64,000 bases of DNA from Arthrobacter sp. Leaf137 (GCF_001423525.1 NZ_LMOI01000020.1:124960-188959); one strand, 5' to 3'. Positions 49,923 through 59,462 are shown, counted from the first letter of the stretch. Notes: generated by a model from the sequence alone, not told the origin. Made by a program: numbers and translations.

Positions 49923-50933
49923 GTGACGGCAGTCTTTTTCGGCGCGGTGGTGCTCCTCACCGCCGCGTTTGCCTTCCTCAACGGCTTCCGGGACGTCTCA
50001 CTCTCCACGGCCCTGCCCGTCCGCAACCGGGCACTCACGCCCAGCGTGGCGGTCCTGCTGGCCGCCTTCTTCAACTTTGTGGGCGCGCTCCTGAGCGCCA
50101 CCCTGGCCGTTGCCGTCAGCCAGACATGGATCAGCCTGCCCTCCGGCACGGACGGCCTGACCATCCTCGTTTCCGGCCTTCTCAGCGCCTGCGCCTGGGG
50201 CCTGCTGATGTGGTGGCGGGGCATACCCGTCCCGTCGACGCACACCCTGGTGGGCGGCCTGGCCGGAGCCGGGTTGGCCAGCCTCGCGGTCGGCGGGACC
50301 GGGGTAGGCGGGGCAGACCAGTCGCTCCTCCTGCAGGTGGTCCTGCCACTGCTGCTCTCCCCCTTGGTGGCGTACAGCGGCGCGTTCCTGCTGGTGTATC
50401 CGGCCACGTGGGCCGCCCGCCATACCCAGCCGAGTGTGGTGAACCAGCGCTTCCGCCGCAGCCAGGCCATCGCCGCCGGCGCGGTGGCATTCGGCCACGG
50501 CCTGCAGGACGGCCAGCGGGTCAGCGCCGTGCTGTTGCTCGCCCTGCTCGCGGCAGGATATTCCGACGGCGGGAGCATCCCCGTGTGGGTTGTCCTCCTG
50601 TCTGCGGTGATGATTACCGCCGGGACCCTGTTTGGCGGCTGGCGGATATCCCACACCATCGGCTACAAGCTCACCCGGGTGGATCCACTGCGCGGTTCAG
50701 TGGCCCAGATCTACAGCGCCCTCATGCTGTTTGTGGGGGCACTGGCACTGCACTGGCCCCTGTCCACCACCCACACCGTCACCGCGGCGGTCCTGGGAGC
50801 CGGCGAGAACCAGCACTTCTCCGTCACCAACCGGAAGCTGGTGATCCGCATCGTGGGGCTCTGGATCCTCACCCCGGTGGCCACGGCGGCACTCGCCTTC
50901 GTGCTGGCGCTGGCCCTGTCCGCGGCAGGCTGA
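49923..50933 (+). CDS. PiT-family inorganic phosphate transporter
   Basis: 336 residues from a GTG, about ten membrane helices. The two inverted PiT signatures appear as FAFLNGFRDVSLSTALPVRN plus GIPVPSTHTLVGGLAGAGLA, and FGHGLQDGQRVSAVLLLALL plus PLSTTHTVTAAVLGAGE. The Asp of each half is present, but the Asn residues of the classical NGxNDxANA/ANDxxK are replaced (RDVSLST, LQDGQR), so it is a divergent member. Low-affinity phosphate or metal-phosphate symport, complementing Pst. Coupled to DUF47. Confidence 0.88.
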   Translation: MTAVFFGAVVLLTAAFAFLNGFRDVSLSTALPVRNRALTPSVAVLLAAFFNFVGALLSATLAVAVSQTWISLPSGTDGLTILVSGLLSACAWGLLMWWRGIPVPSTHTLVGGLAGAGLASLAVGGTGVGGADQSLLLQVVLPLLLSPLVAYSGAFLLVYPATWAARHTQPSVVNQRFRRSQAIAAGAVAFGHGLQDGQRVSAVLLLALLAAGYSDGGSIPVWVVLLSAVMITAGTLFGGWRISHTIGYKLTRVDPLRGSVAQIYSALMLFVGALALHWPLSTTHTVTAAVLGAGENQHFSVTNRKLVIRIVGLWILTPVATAALAFVLALALSAAG

Positions 50934-51097
50934 GCGCCCCATTTTCCTGTACAGTCCCCGCGCCGGTGACGTACATTCGAAAGACGTCCCCCAGGGCTGG
51001 GTGCCGGGGATGCGTCCGGCGCCCCGTGCAACCGCCGGATTAGCGCCGCTGCTGCAACCGGCGGCATGGATGCACATCGCGGAAAAGAGCAGGCATC

Positions 51098-51505
51098 ATG
51101 TCTACTTCCAATCCCCGGCGCCCGCTGCCCCAGCCACGGCAGCTCGGCTGCGCGACCTGCGGCACGGAAAACCACGTGACTATCCACGCGATCACGGCCC
51201 TGGACCCCGGCGGCGGGGACCTGGTGACGGTGTCCTACACCTGCGATGACTGCAGGCAGTTCCAGGAGCATCTGGCCTACGCCACGGACGTGGCCGCTGC
51301 CCTCCACCAGGTGCGCTCCATGACGCAGGTGATCATGTTCGGCGATGACTACGTCCACTGCGGCTACCCCATGGACGAAGCCGGGTTCGAGATCGAACGG
51401 CTGGGCTACCGGAACCGCATGGCGGGAGGCGGGTTCAACGCCGTCTGCCTTCCCACCAGGGTCCTGCGGTGCCGGTGCGGTTTCCAGCTGGAAGTCCCCG
51501 AGTAG
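51098..51505 (+). CDS. Zinc-ribbon-like protein of unknown function
   Basis: 135 residues. Cysteine pairs at CATCG (near residue 18) and CDDC (near residue 50), and a third CRCGF close to the end (RVLRCRCGFQLEVPE) suggest bound zinc. The rest is polar. MSTSNPRRPLPQPRQLGCAT starts the protein. No family recognised. It stands alone between the PiT gene and convergent pstB; the 164 bp before it contain nothing recognisable. Confidence 0.75.
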   Translation: MSTSNPRRPLPQPRQLGCATCGTENHVTIHAITALDPGGGDLVTVSYTCDDCRQFQEHLAYATDVAAALHQVRSMTQVIMFGDDYVHCGYPMDEAGFEIERLGYRNRMAGGGFNAVCLPTRVLRCRCGFQLEVPE

Positions 51506-51557
51506 GCGGGCCTGGGGAAGCAGCGCCTGCGGTCCCCCTTTTCCGAGGCTGCCGGAT

Positions 51558-52337
51558 TTACCCGAAGCGGCCGGAGACGTAATCCTCGGTGGCCTTCTCC
51601 ACGGGGTTGCTGAAGATGGTGTGGGTGTCGCCAAACTCGATCAGCTTGCCGGGCTTGCCGGTACCGGCGATGTTGAAGAACGCGGTCTTGTCAGAGACGC
51701 GCGCGGCCTGCTGCATGTTGTGGGTCACGATCACCACGGTGTACTGGTCCTTGAGCTCGTTGATGAGGTCCTCAATGGCCAGCGTGGAAATGGGATCCAG
51801 GGCGGAGCAGGGCTCGTCCATGAGGATGACCTGCGGCTCCACTGCGATGGCACGGGCGATGCAGAGGCGCTGCTGCTGTCCGCCGGAGAGGCCGGAGCCG
51901 GGCTTGTCAAGGCGGTCCTTGACCTCGTTCCACAGGTTGGCGCCCTTCAGTGAGCGTTCCACCAGGACATCGGCTTCGCCCTTGGAGATCTTCTTGTTGT
52001 TCAGCTTCACGCCGGCCAGCACGTTGTCCCGGATGGACATGGTGGGGAACGGGTTGGGGCGCTGGAACACCATGCCGATCTGTGAGCGGACCGTTACGGG
52101 GTCCACTCCGTTGCCGTACAGGTTGTCTCCGTCGAGGAGGACCTCGCCCTCCACGCGGGCGCCGGGGATTACCTCGTGCATGCGGTTCAGGGTCCGCAGG
52201 AACGTGGACTTGCCGCAACCGGACGGGCCGATGAACGCGGTGACGGACTTGGCCTCGATGTTGATGCTGACGTCTTCCACGGCGAGGAAGTCGCCGTAGT
52301 AAACGTTCAGGTCCTTGACGTCGATGCGCTTAGACAT
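51558..52337 (-). CDS. pstB: Phosphate ABC transporter ATPase PstB
   Basis: 259 residues; start behind AAGGAAC. Walker [18 protein letters not shown], signature [15 protein letters not shown], Walker [13 protein letters not shown] and [20 protein letters not shown], all diagnostic of PstB rather than other ABC ATPases. Energises high-affinity phosphate uptake through PstCA. Last gene of pstSCAB. Confidence 0.97.
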   Translation of the reverse strand: MSKRIDVKDLNVYYGDFLAVEDVSINIEAKSVTAFIGPSGCGKSTFLRTLNRMHEVIPGARVEGEVLLDGDNLYGNGVDPVTVRSQIGMVFQRPNPFPTMSIRDNVLAGVKLNNKKISKGEADVLVERSLKGANLWNEVKDRLDKPGSGLSGGQQQRLCIARAIAVEPQVILMDEPCSALDPISTLAIEDLINELKDQYTVVIVTHNMQQAARVSDKTAFFNIAGTGKPGKLIEFGDTHTIFSNPVEKATEDYVSGRFG

Positions 52338-52408
52338 GGTGTTCCTTCACTAACTGGGGATGAATTGAAGTCTGGCATCCGGCCCGCGGGACCGGAAGGG
52401 GCTGCGGC

Positions 52409-53521
52409 TCAGCGGCCCGCTTTGGGGGCGAAGATCCTGGCGATCAGCCGTGCCGCGAGGTTGAGGATCATCACCAGGATGATCAGCACCAGCGCCGCGC
52501 CCCAGGCCCGCTCGGACGACGGGTCCGGATTGGCGGGCGAGGTGGGGTTGAGGATCTGGGTGTAGATAAAGGTGGGCAGCGAGGCCATCCAGCCGCCGAA
52601 GACGTTGGAGTTGATGCTGGTGGCAAAGCCTGCGGTGACCAGGATGGGCGCTGTTTCGCCGATCACCCGGGCGATGGCCAGGGTGACACCGGACGCGATG
52701 CCGGAGATCGCCGTCGGGATGACCACCTTGAGGATGGTGCGCCACTTCCGCACCCCCAGGGCGTAGGCGGCCTCGCGGAGCTCGTTGGGGACGATCTTCA
52801 GCATTTCCTCGCTGGAGCGGACCACCACCGGAATCATGAGGACGGACAGCGCGACGGCGGCCACTGCACCGGTCTTGGTTCCCGGGCCCACCACTGCGAA
52901 GAAGAAGGCAGCTGCGAAGAGACCGGCCACGATGGACGGGATGCCGGTCATGACGTCCACGAAGAAGGTGATGGCCCGGGCCAGGCGGCCGTCGTTGCCG
53001 TACTCCACGAGGTAGATGGCGGTCAGCAGGCCCACCGGCACGGAAATGACGGTGGCCAGGAGGGTGATCTGCACGGTGCCCAGGAGCGCGTGGTAGATGC
53101 CGCCCAGGACGGGGGCACCCTCTTCAACGGCCCGGTTGTCGTAGACGCCGGTGACCCCGTTCATGGAACTGCTGAGGAAGCCGGGGTTCAGGAGCCCGGG
53201 CACGCCGTTGACCAGCACGGTCCAGATCACGGAGACGAGCGGAAGCAGCGCCACGAGGAAGGAGCCCACCACCAGGCAGGTGGCCAGCCGGTCCTTGGCC
53301 TTGCGGGACCCTTCCACGGCGGCGCTCCAGGACACGAGTCCGACGGCGAACAGCAGCGCCGAGACGAGGCCCCACCCGAAGGCGTTGAAGCCGATGAGCG
53401 CCAGGATGGCGGCGCCCACGATCAGGGCGGCGGCCAGGACAATGTACGGGGCGTACTTGGGCAGCTGGCCCTTGGTCAGTGCAGAGCGCTTGCTGCGCAC
53501 CGGGGTAAGCGTGGAGGTCAT
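52409..53521 (-). CDS. pstA: Phosphate ABC transporter permease PstA
   Basis: 370 residues. A cytoplasmic N-terminus and two extra helices precede the usual six-helix core. TVISVPVGLLTAIYLVEYGN, FVDVMTGIPSIVAGLFAAAF and the EAA loop MLKIVPNELREAAYALGVRK, then WRTILKVVIPTAISGI, are PstA blocks. Forms the channel with PstC. Starts one base after the pstC stop. Confidence 0.96.
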   Translation of the reverse strand: MTSTLTPVRSKRSALTKGQLPKYAPYIVLAAALIVGAAILALIGFNAFGWGLVSALLFAVGLVSWSAAVEGSRKAKDRLATCLVVGSFLVALLPLVSVIWTVLVNGVPGLLNPGFLSSSMNGVTGVYDNRAVEEGAPVLGGIYHALLGTVQITLLATVISVPVGLLTAIYLVEYGNDGRLARAITFFVDVMTGIPSIVAGLFAAAFFFAVVGPGTKTGAVAAVALSVLMIPVVVRSSEEMLKIVPNELREAAYALGVRKWRTILKVVIPTAISGIASGVTLAIARVIGETAPILVTAGFATSINSNVFGGWMASLPTFIYTQILNPTSPANPDPSSERAWGAALVLIILVMILNLAARLIARIFAPKAGR

Positions 53522-54454
53522 TTAGTTGGCTCCCGAGAATTCTTTGTGCCGGGTGATGATCCAGCGCGCAATCATGTTGACGGCCAGGGTGATGACGAAC
53601 AGGACCAGGCCTGCGGCAATCAGCGTGCTCACCTTCAGGCCGCTGGCCTCCGGGAAGTTCAGGGCGATCTCAGCGGCGATGGTCTGGTTGCCGGACTGGA
53701 TCAGGCTGGCGGTCAGCGCGCCGGAGGACAGCACCAGGGCCACGGCCATGGTTTCGCCGAGCGCACGTCCAAGGCCGAGCATGACGGCGCTGATGATGCC
53801 GGGCCGGGCAAAGGGCAGGACCGACATCTTGATCATTTCCCAGCGGGTGGCGCCGAGGGCCAGGGCGGCTTCCTCATGCAGTTTGGGGGTCTGCAGGAAG
53901 ATTTCCCGGGACAGCGAGGTGATGATGGGCAGCACCATCACGGACAGGACGATGCCCGCCGTCAGGATGGTCTTGCCGGTGGCGGAGGCGGGTCCCTGGA
54001 AGATGGGCAGCCAGCCCATGTTGTCCGCCAGCCAGTTGTAGGCCGGGGAGATTTCCCGCGCCAGGAACGTTGCGCCCCAGGCACCGTAGACCACTGACGG
54101 GATGGCGGCCAGCAGGTCAACCACGTAACCCAGGCCGGCGGCCAGGCCGCGCGGGGCGAAGTGCGAGATGAACAGTGCAACGCCGATGGCGATGGGCGTG
54201 GCGATCACCAGCGCGATGACGGCCGCGATCAGCGTGCCGATCACGATGGGCCAGATGTAGGCGAAGAAGCCTGCCCCGCCCTGGATTTCGGCGGCCGGTG
54301 CGGTGAGCGCCGGGATGGCCTGGACCACCAGGAAGAGCGCGACGCCGAACAGGACGGCAAGGATGAGGCAGCCGGCGGCGAGCGCGGCGCCCGAGAAGAT
54401 TTTGTCCCCGGTGCGGCCGGCGCCCTGGGTGCTGGTCAGGGAGGTGGCGGTCAT
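53522..54454 (-). CDS. pstC: Phosphate ABC transporter permease PstC
   Basis: 310 residues with six helices. Typical blocks are ISHFAPRGLAAGLGYVVDLL, AAIPSVVYGAWGATFLARE, TAGIVLSVMVLPIITSLSRE and LHEEAALALGATRWEMIKMS. Together with PstA it forms the pore. A strong hairpin at 54511-54542 separates it from pstS. Confidence 0.96.
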   Translation of the reverse strand: MTATSLTSTQGAGRTGDKIFSGAALAAGCLILAVLFGVALFLVVQAIPALTAPAAEIQGGAGFFAYIWPIVIGTLIAAVIALVIATPIAIGVALFISHFAPRGLAAGLGYVVDLLAAIPSVVYGAWGATFLAREISPAYNWLADNMGWLPIFQGPASATGKTILTAGIVLSVMVLPIITSLSREIFLQTPKLHEEAALALGATRWEMIKMSVLPFARPGIISAVMLGLGRALGETMAVALVLSSGALTASLIQSGNQTIAAEIALNFPEASGLKVSTLIAAGLVLFVITLAVNMIARWIITRHKEFSGAN

Positions 54455-54510
54455 TCGACGGCCCTTCGATCGTTAACTGGCACGAAAAAGATTGCTGCGT
54501 CCAAGCCGAA

Positions 54511-54542
54511 GTTCCCCGCCTGCCTCTCGGCAGGCGGGGAAC
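54511..54542 (-). other. Hairpin between pstS and pstC
   Basis: GTTCCCCGCCTGCC (54511-54524) and GGCAGGCGGGGAAC (54529-54542) form a perfect 14-bp stem with a TCTC loop. No T run follows in the direction of pst transcription, so it probably stabilises the pstS message and partially stops read-through, giving excess binding protein. Confidence 0.75.
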
Positions 54543-54560
54543 CCGGTTTTGGTGCGGCTG

Positions 54561-55682
54561 CTAGGACTTGACCTTGATGGAGTCAATGGCCTTCTGGGCC
54601 TTCTCCGCGAGTGAGGAGGACAGCGGGGCGGACTTCGCGGAGTCGGCGGCGGCCTGCTGGCCTGCGTCGGAGACTACGTAGTTCTCGAAGGCCTTGACCA
54701 GGTCAACGGTCTCCTGCTTGTCGTAGGCGCTGCAGACCACGTGGTAGGAAACCAGAACCACCGGGTAGGCGCCGGCGGCGGTGGTCTTGCGGTCCAGCTT
54801 GATGGAAACGTCGTTGGCGGAGCGGCCATCAACGGGCTTGCCGGCTTCAACAGCCTTGGCGGCGGCGTCGGCGGAGATCTTGACGAACTCCCCGCCCACC
54901 TTGATGGAGGCGGTGCCGAGCTTGCCGCCCACAGCGGAGTCGTCAGCGTAGGTCACAGCGCCGGGAGTGTCGGTAACGGTCTTGACCACACCGGAAGTGC
55001 CCTTGGCGTTCTCGCCCTGGAGGCTGGCGGGCCAGACGCCGGAGGACTTGTCCGTCCAGACCTCGGGGGCAGCGGATGCCAGGTAGTCGGTGAAGTTCGT
55101 GGTGGTGCCGGAGTCGTCAGAGCGGTTCACCGGGGTGACCTTCAGGTCCGGCAGGCTGACGCCCTCGTTCAGGGCGGCGATGGCGGGATCATTCCAGTTG
55201 GTGATCTGGCCGCGGAAGATCTTGGCAACCGTGGTGGCGTCCAGCTTCAGCTCGGTGACGTTGGGGATGTTGAACGCAACGGCGATGGGCGAGATGTACA
55301 CCGGGATGTTGATGGCGCCGTCGGGGCCGCATACGGTCTTGGAGCTTTCGAGCTCCTCATCCTTGAGGTATGCGTCGGAGCCGGCAAACTGGGCCGAGCC
55401 GTCGATGATGGCCTTGCGTCCCGCGCCGGAACCGTCCGGGGAGTACTGCACGGTGGCGCCCTGGTTGGCGGAGGCGAAGCCTGCCTTCCACGCGTCCATG
55501 GCTGCGCCGGTGGAGGAGGCGCCGATGCCGGTGAGGGTGCCCGTGACCTTGGGGCCGGAGGAAGTCTGGTTGCCGGCAGGCGTGGTGCCCGTGGCGTTGT
55601 CTGAACCGCAGGCGGTAAGCGCGAGTGCGCCGGCTGCGATAACAGCGATAGCCGCGTGGCGGCCGAAGCGGAGTGCCTTCAC
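54561..55682 (-). CDS. pstS: Phosphate-binding lipoprotein PstS
   Basis: 373 residues. Lipoprotein signal MKALRFGRHAAIAVIAAGAL ending in LTAC (Cys25). TGIGASSTGAAMDAWKAGFA and YSPDGSGAGRKAIIDGSAQF give the phosphate-binding loops (GSGAGR), and VTPVNRSDDSGTTTNFTDYL is the second Ser/Arg/Asp/Thr set. C-terminus VSYHVVCSAYDKQETVDLVK. Captures phosphate outside the membrane for PstCAB. The promoter region has Pho-box-like repeats. Confidence 0.97.
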   Translation of the reverse strand: MKALRFGRHAAIAVIAAGALALTACGSDNATGTTPAGNQTSSGPKVTGTLTGIGASSTGAAMDAWKAGFASANQGATVQYSPDGSGAGRKAIIDGSAQFAGSDAYLKDEELESSKTVCGPDGAINIPVYISPIAVAFNIPNVTELKLDATTVAKIFRGQITNWNDPAIAALNEGVSLPDLKVTPVNRSDDSGTTTNFTDYLASAAPEVWTDKSSGVWPASLQGENAKGTSGVVKTVTDTPGAVTYADDSAVGGKLGTASIKVGGEFVKISADAAAKAVEAGKPVDGRSANDVSIKLDRKTTAAGAYPVVLVSYHVVCSAYDKQETVDLVKAFENYVVSDAGQQAAADSAKSAPLSSSLAEKAQKAIDSIKVKS

Positions 55683-55799
55683 TAGGTGTACCCCTTCCAG
55701 GGATATTCAGTGCGGGCAGGGACGGAGAACCCTGCTGCGCGATGCGTACGTTCTGTACCTTCAATGAAGTTATGGGCCGCAGGTAACGGGATGGGCTGC

Positions 55800-55842
55800 C
55801 CAAAGTGAACGGGACCTTAACGACGGCGGGACTTTGGTTAAC
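55800..55842 (-). promoter_or_regulatory. Pho-box-like direct repeats upstream of pstS
   Basis: On the minus strand GTTAACCAAAG (55842-55832), then after 10 bases GTTAAGGTCCC (55821-55811) directly followed by GTTCACTTTGG (55810-55800). Actinobacterial PhoP binds 11-bp direct repeats starting GTTCA. The three units sit about 120-160 bp before the pstS start, at the expected upstream-activation distance. Suggests induction on phosphate starvation. Confidence 0.7.
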
Positions 55843-55935
55843 ACTTGCCGGGTCACCATTGCGCAGATCACATTCTCCGCCGTAGTGCAGCTGCGCGCGC
55901 CGGAACCGGCCCGGGCAGCAAATAGACTTGACGCC

Positions 55936-57063
55936 ATGGCCCCCGCAGCAGGACTTTCAGCAAGCCGGCACTTCCTGCACGGCCGCTTCCGCACCGGGAT
56001 GATCCGGAGCCGCAATTCCCTGGTTCCGGCCATCCAGATGACGGTCTGCGCGGTGGGTGCCTACGCGTTCGCCGAATATGTGCTGGGCCACTCCGGGCCG
56101 CTGTTCGCCGCCACATCGTCGCTGATTGCGCTGGGGTTCTCGCGGGAGCCGCGGCTGCGCCGGGTGCTGGAGGTGGGCCTGGGCTGCACCATCGGCATCG
56201 CGGTGGGCGACCTGCTCCTGCACTGGCTGGGCAGCGGAATCTGGCAGGCCGCCGTCGTGCTCCTTTTCTCCATCCTGCTGGCCCGTTTCCTGGACAGCGG
56301 CAATATCTTCACCACCCAACTGGCTCTGCAATCGCTGCTGGTGGTGCTGCTGCCGGCGCCGTCCGGCGGGCCGTTCACCCGCAGTATTGACGCCGTGGTG
56401 GGCGGATTGTGCGCCCTGCTGGTGACCATCCTGATGCCGAAGGATCCCCGACGGGAGCCGCGCAAGGACGTCCAGAACCTGCTCCATGAACTGGCAGAGG
56501 TGCTGCGCGAGTGCGCGGAGGCATTGGCGCACAGCGACTCCACCAAGGCGTGGCACGCCCTGGTCCGCGGCCGGAACTGCCAGCCGCTGGTGGACGGGAT
56601 GCGGCACTCGCTGCGGGCCTCCAATGAGGTGGCCCGCCTGGCGCCCGCCTACCGGCGGCACCGGGACGAACTGGACCGGCTCAAGGAATCCCTCGATTTC
56701 ATCGACCTGGCTTTGCGCAACAGTCGCGTGTTCGCGCGGCGGCTCACCAGCGCAATCAACCATGCGGCACTCTCCGACGACGCCACCGAGAACATCGCCG
56801 AAGTGCTGCAGGAGACCGCTGGCGCGATTGAGGAATTGTCGCTGGGCCTCGCGGAAACGCACGACGGCGTCCGGCGCGCCCACCTGCGCACGGCACGGAA
56901 CGACCTCAGCGAGATCGCCCTGCGGCTGCACCCGAAGCTGCTCGAGGTGCAGCGGTTGGAGGGCGAAACAGTGGTGATGCTGTTCCGGCCGCTGATGGTG
57001 GACCTGCTCGAAGCCACCGGCATGGATGCCCAGGAGGCCCGGGACGTGCTGCCGGCGCTGTAG
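55936..57063 (+). CDS. FUSC-family (aromatic acid exporter-like) membrane protein
   Basis: 375 residues from the ATG at 55936, with no clear ribosome site; TAGACT eight bases upstream might be a -10 box, implying a leaderless message. N-terminal half has about six helices (GPLFAATSSLIALGFSREPR, VGLGCTIGIAVGDLLLHWLG, LALQSLLVVLLPAPS) with the FUSC pattern. The C-terminal half is a cytoplasmic coiled-coil-like helical domain (KDVQNLLHELAEVLRECAEA; EVARLAPAYRRHRDELDRLK). Predicted efflux role; substrate unknown. Confidence 0.85.
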   Translation: MAPAAGLSASRHFLHGRFRTGMIRSRNSLVPAIQMTVCAVGAYAFAEYVLGHSGPLFAATSSLIALGFSREPRLRRVLEVGLGCTIGIAVGDLLLHWLGSGIWQAAVVLLFSILLARFLDSGNIFTTQLALQSLLVVLLPAPSGGPFTRSIDAVVGGLCALLVTILMPKDPRREPRKDVQNLLHELAEVLRECAEALAHSDSTKAWHALVRGRNCQPLVDGMRHSLRASNEVARLAPAYRRHRDELDRLKESLDFIDLALRNSRVFARRLTSAINHAALSDDATENIAEVLQETAGAIEELSLGLAETHDGVRRAHLRTARNDLSEIALRLHPKLLEVQRLEGETVVMLFRPLMVDLLEATGMDAQEARDVLPAL

Positions 57064-57129
57064 CTCTGCCGCCCGCAGGCCGGCGGGGGTGGAAGGCCGA
57101 TGTCGGTGCCCGCCAGTAGGGTTGGAAGC

Positions 57130-58503
57130 ATGGCAACAAAGACTTCCCGGGCTTCCAAGGCGCCCGCGTACAAATGCGCCGAGTGCGGCTGGACCACCGT
57201 CAAGTGGGTGGGGCGCTGCGGCGAGTGCCAGGCGTGGGGCACCGTTGAGGAAACGGGCACGGCCGTTGCACGTACCACCGCGGCCACCACCGTTGCGGAG
57301 CCAGCACGGCGGATTGCCGAGGTGGACGCCACCACGGCGGCTTTCCTGCCCACGGGCGTGGCCGAGCTGGACCGCGTGCTGGGCGGCGGCCTGGTCCCGG
57401 GTGCCGTCATCCTGCTGGCCGGCGAACCCGGCGTCGGGAAATCCACCCTGCTGCTGGACGTGGCCGCGAAGTTCGCCCGGACGGCACAGGATGTCCTGTA
57501 CGTGACCGGAGAGGAATCCGCCGCGCAGGTGAAGCTCCGTGCGGAACGTATCGACGCCGTCGCCGAATCCCTGTACCTGTCCGCGGAAACGGATCTCGGC
57601 CAGGCGCTGGGCCAGGTTGAGAAAATTGAACCGCGGCTCCTGATCGTGGACTCCGTCCAGACGCTCAGCAGCGCCGATGTGGACGGCAGCGCCGGTGGCG
57701 TGTCCCAGGTCCGGGAGGTGGCGGCCTCCATCATCGCCGCGGCCAAGCGGCGCAACATGACCACCCTCCTGGTGGGCCACGTGACCAAGGACGGGTCCAT
57801 CGCCGGGCCCCGCCTGCTGGAGCACCTGGTCGACGTCGTCTGCCAGTTCGAAGGCGAGCGGCACTCCCGGCTGCGGCTGCTCCGGGCCGTCAAGAACCGC
57901 TACGGGCCCACGGACGACGTCGGCTGTTTCGACCTGAACGAGAACGGTATTGAAGGGCTCACCGATCCCAGCGGGCTGTTCGTCAGCCGCACCAAGGATC
58001 CCGTCTCCGGCACCTGCATCACCGTGACCATGGAGGGGCGCCGTCCGCTGCTGGCCGAGGTGCAGTCGCTGCTGGCCGAAAGCCCCAACTCCCAGCCGCG
58101 GCGGGCCACCAGCGGCCTGGACAGCTCCCGGGTGTCCATGCTCCTGGCCGTGCTGCAGCAGCGCGCCGGAACGCAACTGCACAAGGATGATTCCTACGTG
58201 GCAACGGTGGGCGGCGTGAAGCTCAGCGAGCCCGCTACGGACCTGGCCGTCGCCCTGGCCGTGGCCTCGGCCAAGGCCCGCAAGCCGCTGCCGGTCCGGC
58301 TCATCGCCTTCGGCGAGGTGGGCCTGGCCGGTGAGGTCCGGCCGGTGCCCGGCATCAACCAGCGGATCCAGGAAGCCCACCGGCTGGGGTTCACCCATGC
58401 GGTGGTCCCTGCCAGCCATACAGGGCCCGGGCCGGTTCCTGCCGGTTTCTCGGTTCGCGAGGTGGAGCACCTGACCGAGGCGCTGAGCCTGCTGATCGGC
58501 TGA
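57130..58503 (+). CDS. radA: DNA repair protein RadA
   Basis: 457 residues from the ATG at 57130. N-terminal zinc finger KCAECGWTTVKWVGRCGECQ. RecA-like ATPase with Walker A AGEPGVGKSTLLLD, Walker B LLIVDSVQTL and the RadA-specific KNRYGPT motif. The C-terminal Lon-like domain has YVATVGGVKLSEPATDLAVA. A branch-migration helicase acting on recombination intermediates. Convergent side to a small minus-strand gene; apparently monocistronic. Confidence 0.97.
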   Translation: MATKTSRASKAPAYKCAECGWTTVKWVGRCGECQAWGTVEETGTAVARTTAATTVAEPARRIAEVDATTAAFLPTGVAELDRVLGGGLVPGAVILLAGEPGVGKSTLLLDVAAKFARTAQDVLYVTGEESAAQVKLRAERIDAVAESLYLSAETDLGQALGQVEKIEPRLLIVDSVQTLSSADVDGSAGGVSQVREVAASIIAAAKRRNMTTLLVGHVTKDGSIAGPRLLEHLVDVVCQFEGERHSRLRLLRAVKNRYGPTDDVGCFDLNENGIEGLTDPSGLFVSRTKDPVSGTCITVTMEGRRPLLAEVQSLLAESPNSQPRRATSGLDSSRVSMLLAVLQQRAGTQLHKDDSYVATVGGVKLSEPATDLAVALAVASAKARKPLPVRLIAFGEVGLAGEVRPVPGINQRIQEAHRLGFTHAVVPASHTGPGPVPAGFSVREVEHLTEALSLLIG

Positions 58504-58579
58504 ACGCCCGCCGGCTGAGGGGTGGTGCGGCGCCCAACCGCCGGAAGTCCCGGGTCAGCTGGCCGGAGCTGTGTCCCCG

Positions 58580-58849
58580 TCAGGGGTGCTGCGGAAGCTG
58601 GTCGGGATCGTCCCGGTGGGAGCTGAACAGCCAGCTGGAGACATCGCTTCGCAGCACCAAAAGGGGGCCGCCGGTAGAGCTGACGTTTCCCGTAGGCACG
58701 TAGTAGCCCCTGCCGGAGCCAGGCCCGCCCGCCGCACGGTCCAGGGCGTCCTGGAGATGGCGGGGCAGGTGGCCCTGCGGCCCCAGGCGGTGAAGCTCAT
58801 CAAGTTCTTCCGGCGTGAGCCGTCCCATAACCTCAGCGATGTTGGCCAT
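58580..58849 (-). CDS. Small protein of unknown function, 89 aa
   Basis: Starts at an ATG preceded by GAAGGGA. MANIAEVMGRLTPEELDELH is a likely amphipathic helix; the C-terminal half contains YYVPTGNVSSTGGPLLVLRS and ends DQLPQHP. No known domain. Divergent from the NUDIX gene. Confidence 0.7.
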   Translation of the reverse strand: MANIAEVMGRLTPEELDELHRLGPQGHLPRHLQDALDRAAGGPGSGRGYYVPTGNVSSTGGPLLVLRSDVSSWLFSSHRDDPDQLPQHP

Positions 58850-58959
58850 GTTGGTCCCTTCGAGCAGAGTGCCTGAAGGAATAACCTAAAGCAGTGCCGT
58901 GAACTGCGGGTTAACGCCGGACGGCAGTTTTCCACTTTTGATTCGACCTTGGAGGGCAG

Positions 58960-59448
58960 ATGCCGGTTCGTAGCGCCGGACTCCTGCTGTACCGGCAGGA
59001 CACGGACAGCACCGGCTCAAATCCGGGGCTCCACGTGTGGATCGCCCACATGGGCGGACCGTTCTGGGCACGGAAGGACTCCCATGCCTGGTCCATTCCC
59101 AAGGGTGAGTACGGTGACGGCGAGGTCCCGCTCGAAGCGGCCCTGCGGGAATTTGCCGAGGAGATGGGTGTAGCCGCTCCCGCCGCCGAGTACAGGCTGC
59201 TGGGTGAGTTCCGGCAGTCCAGCGGAAAGGTCATTACCGTGTTCACGGCGGAACAGGATTTTCAGCCCGAAAGTATCGTCAGCAACACGTTTCCGCTCGA
59301 ATGGCCCAAGGGGTCCGGACGTATCCAGCACTTTCCCGAGATCGACGACGCCCGATGGTTTCCGGTGCCGGCCGCACGGGACAAACTCGTCAAAGGCCAG
59401 ATTCCTGTGCTGGACGCGCTGCTGAAGGAGCTCGGCGCTGCCGAATGA
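58960..59448 (+). CDS. NUDIX hydrolase
   Basis: 162 residues, start behind GGAGGG. The NUDIX box G-x5-E-x7-REUxEExGU is present as GEYGDGEVPLEAALREFAEE then MGV (about residues 48-70). SAGLLLYRQDTDS and FWARKDSHAWSIPKG precede it as in bacterial proteins that hydrolyse nucleoside diphosphates linked to another moiety. C-terminal EWPKGSGRIQHFPEIDDARW provides substrate contacts. Substrate not assignable. A hairpin terminator follows. Confidence 0.93.
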   Translation: MPVRSAGLLLYRQDTDSTGSNPGLHVWIAHMGGPFWARKDSHAWSIPKGEYGDGEVPLEAALREFAEEMGVAAPAAEYRLLGEFRQSSGKVITVFTAEQDFQPESIVSNTFPLEWPKGSGRIQHFPEIDDARWFPVPAARDKLVKGQIPVLDALLKELGAAE

Positions 59449-59462
59449 TGGCAGCATGCGAA

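Noticed and set aside
55957..58470. Very long minus-strand frame opposite the FUSC and radA genes
   Set aside because: Complement of two well-supported genes; length results from high GC and lack of stop codons in that frame.
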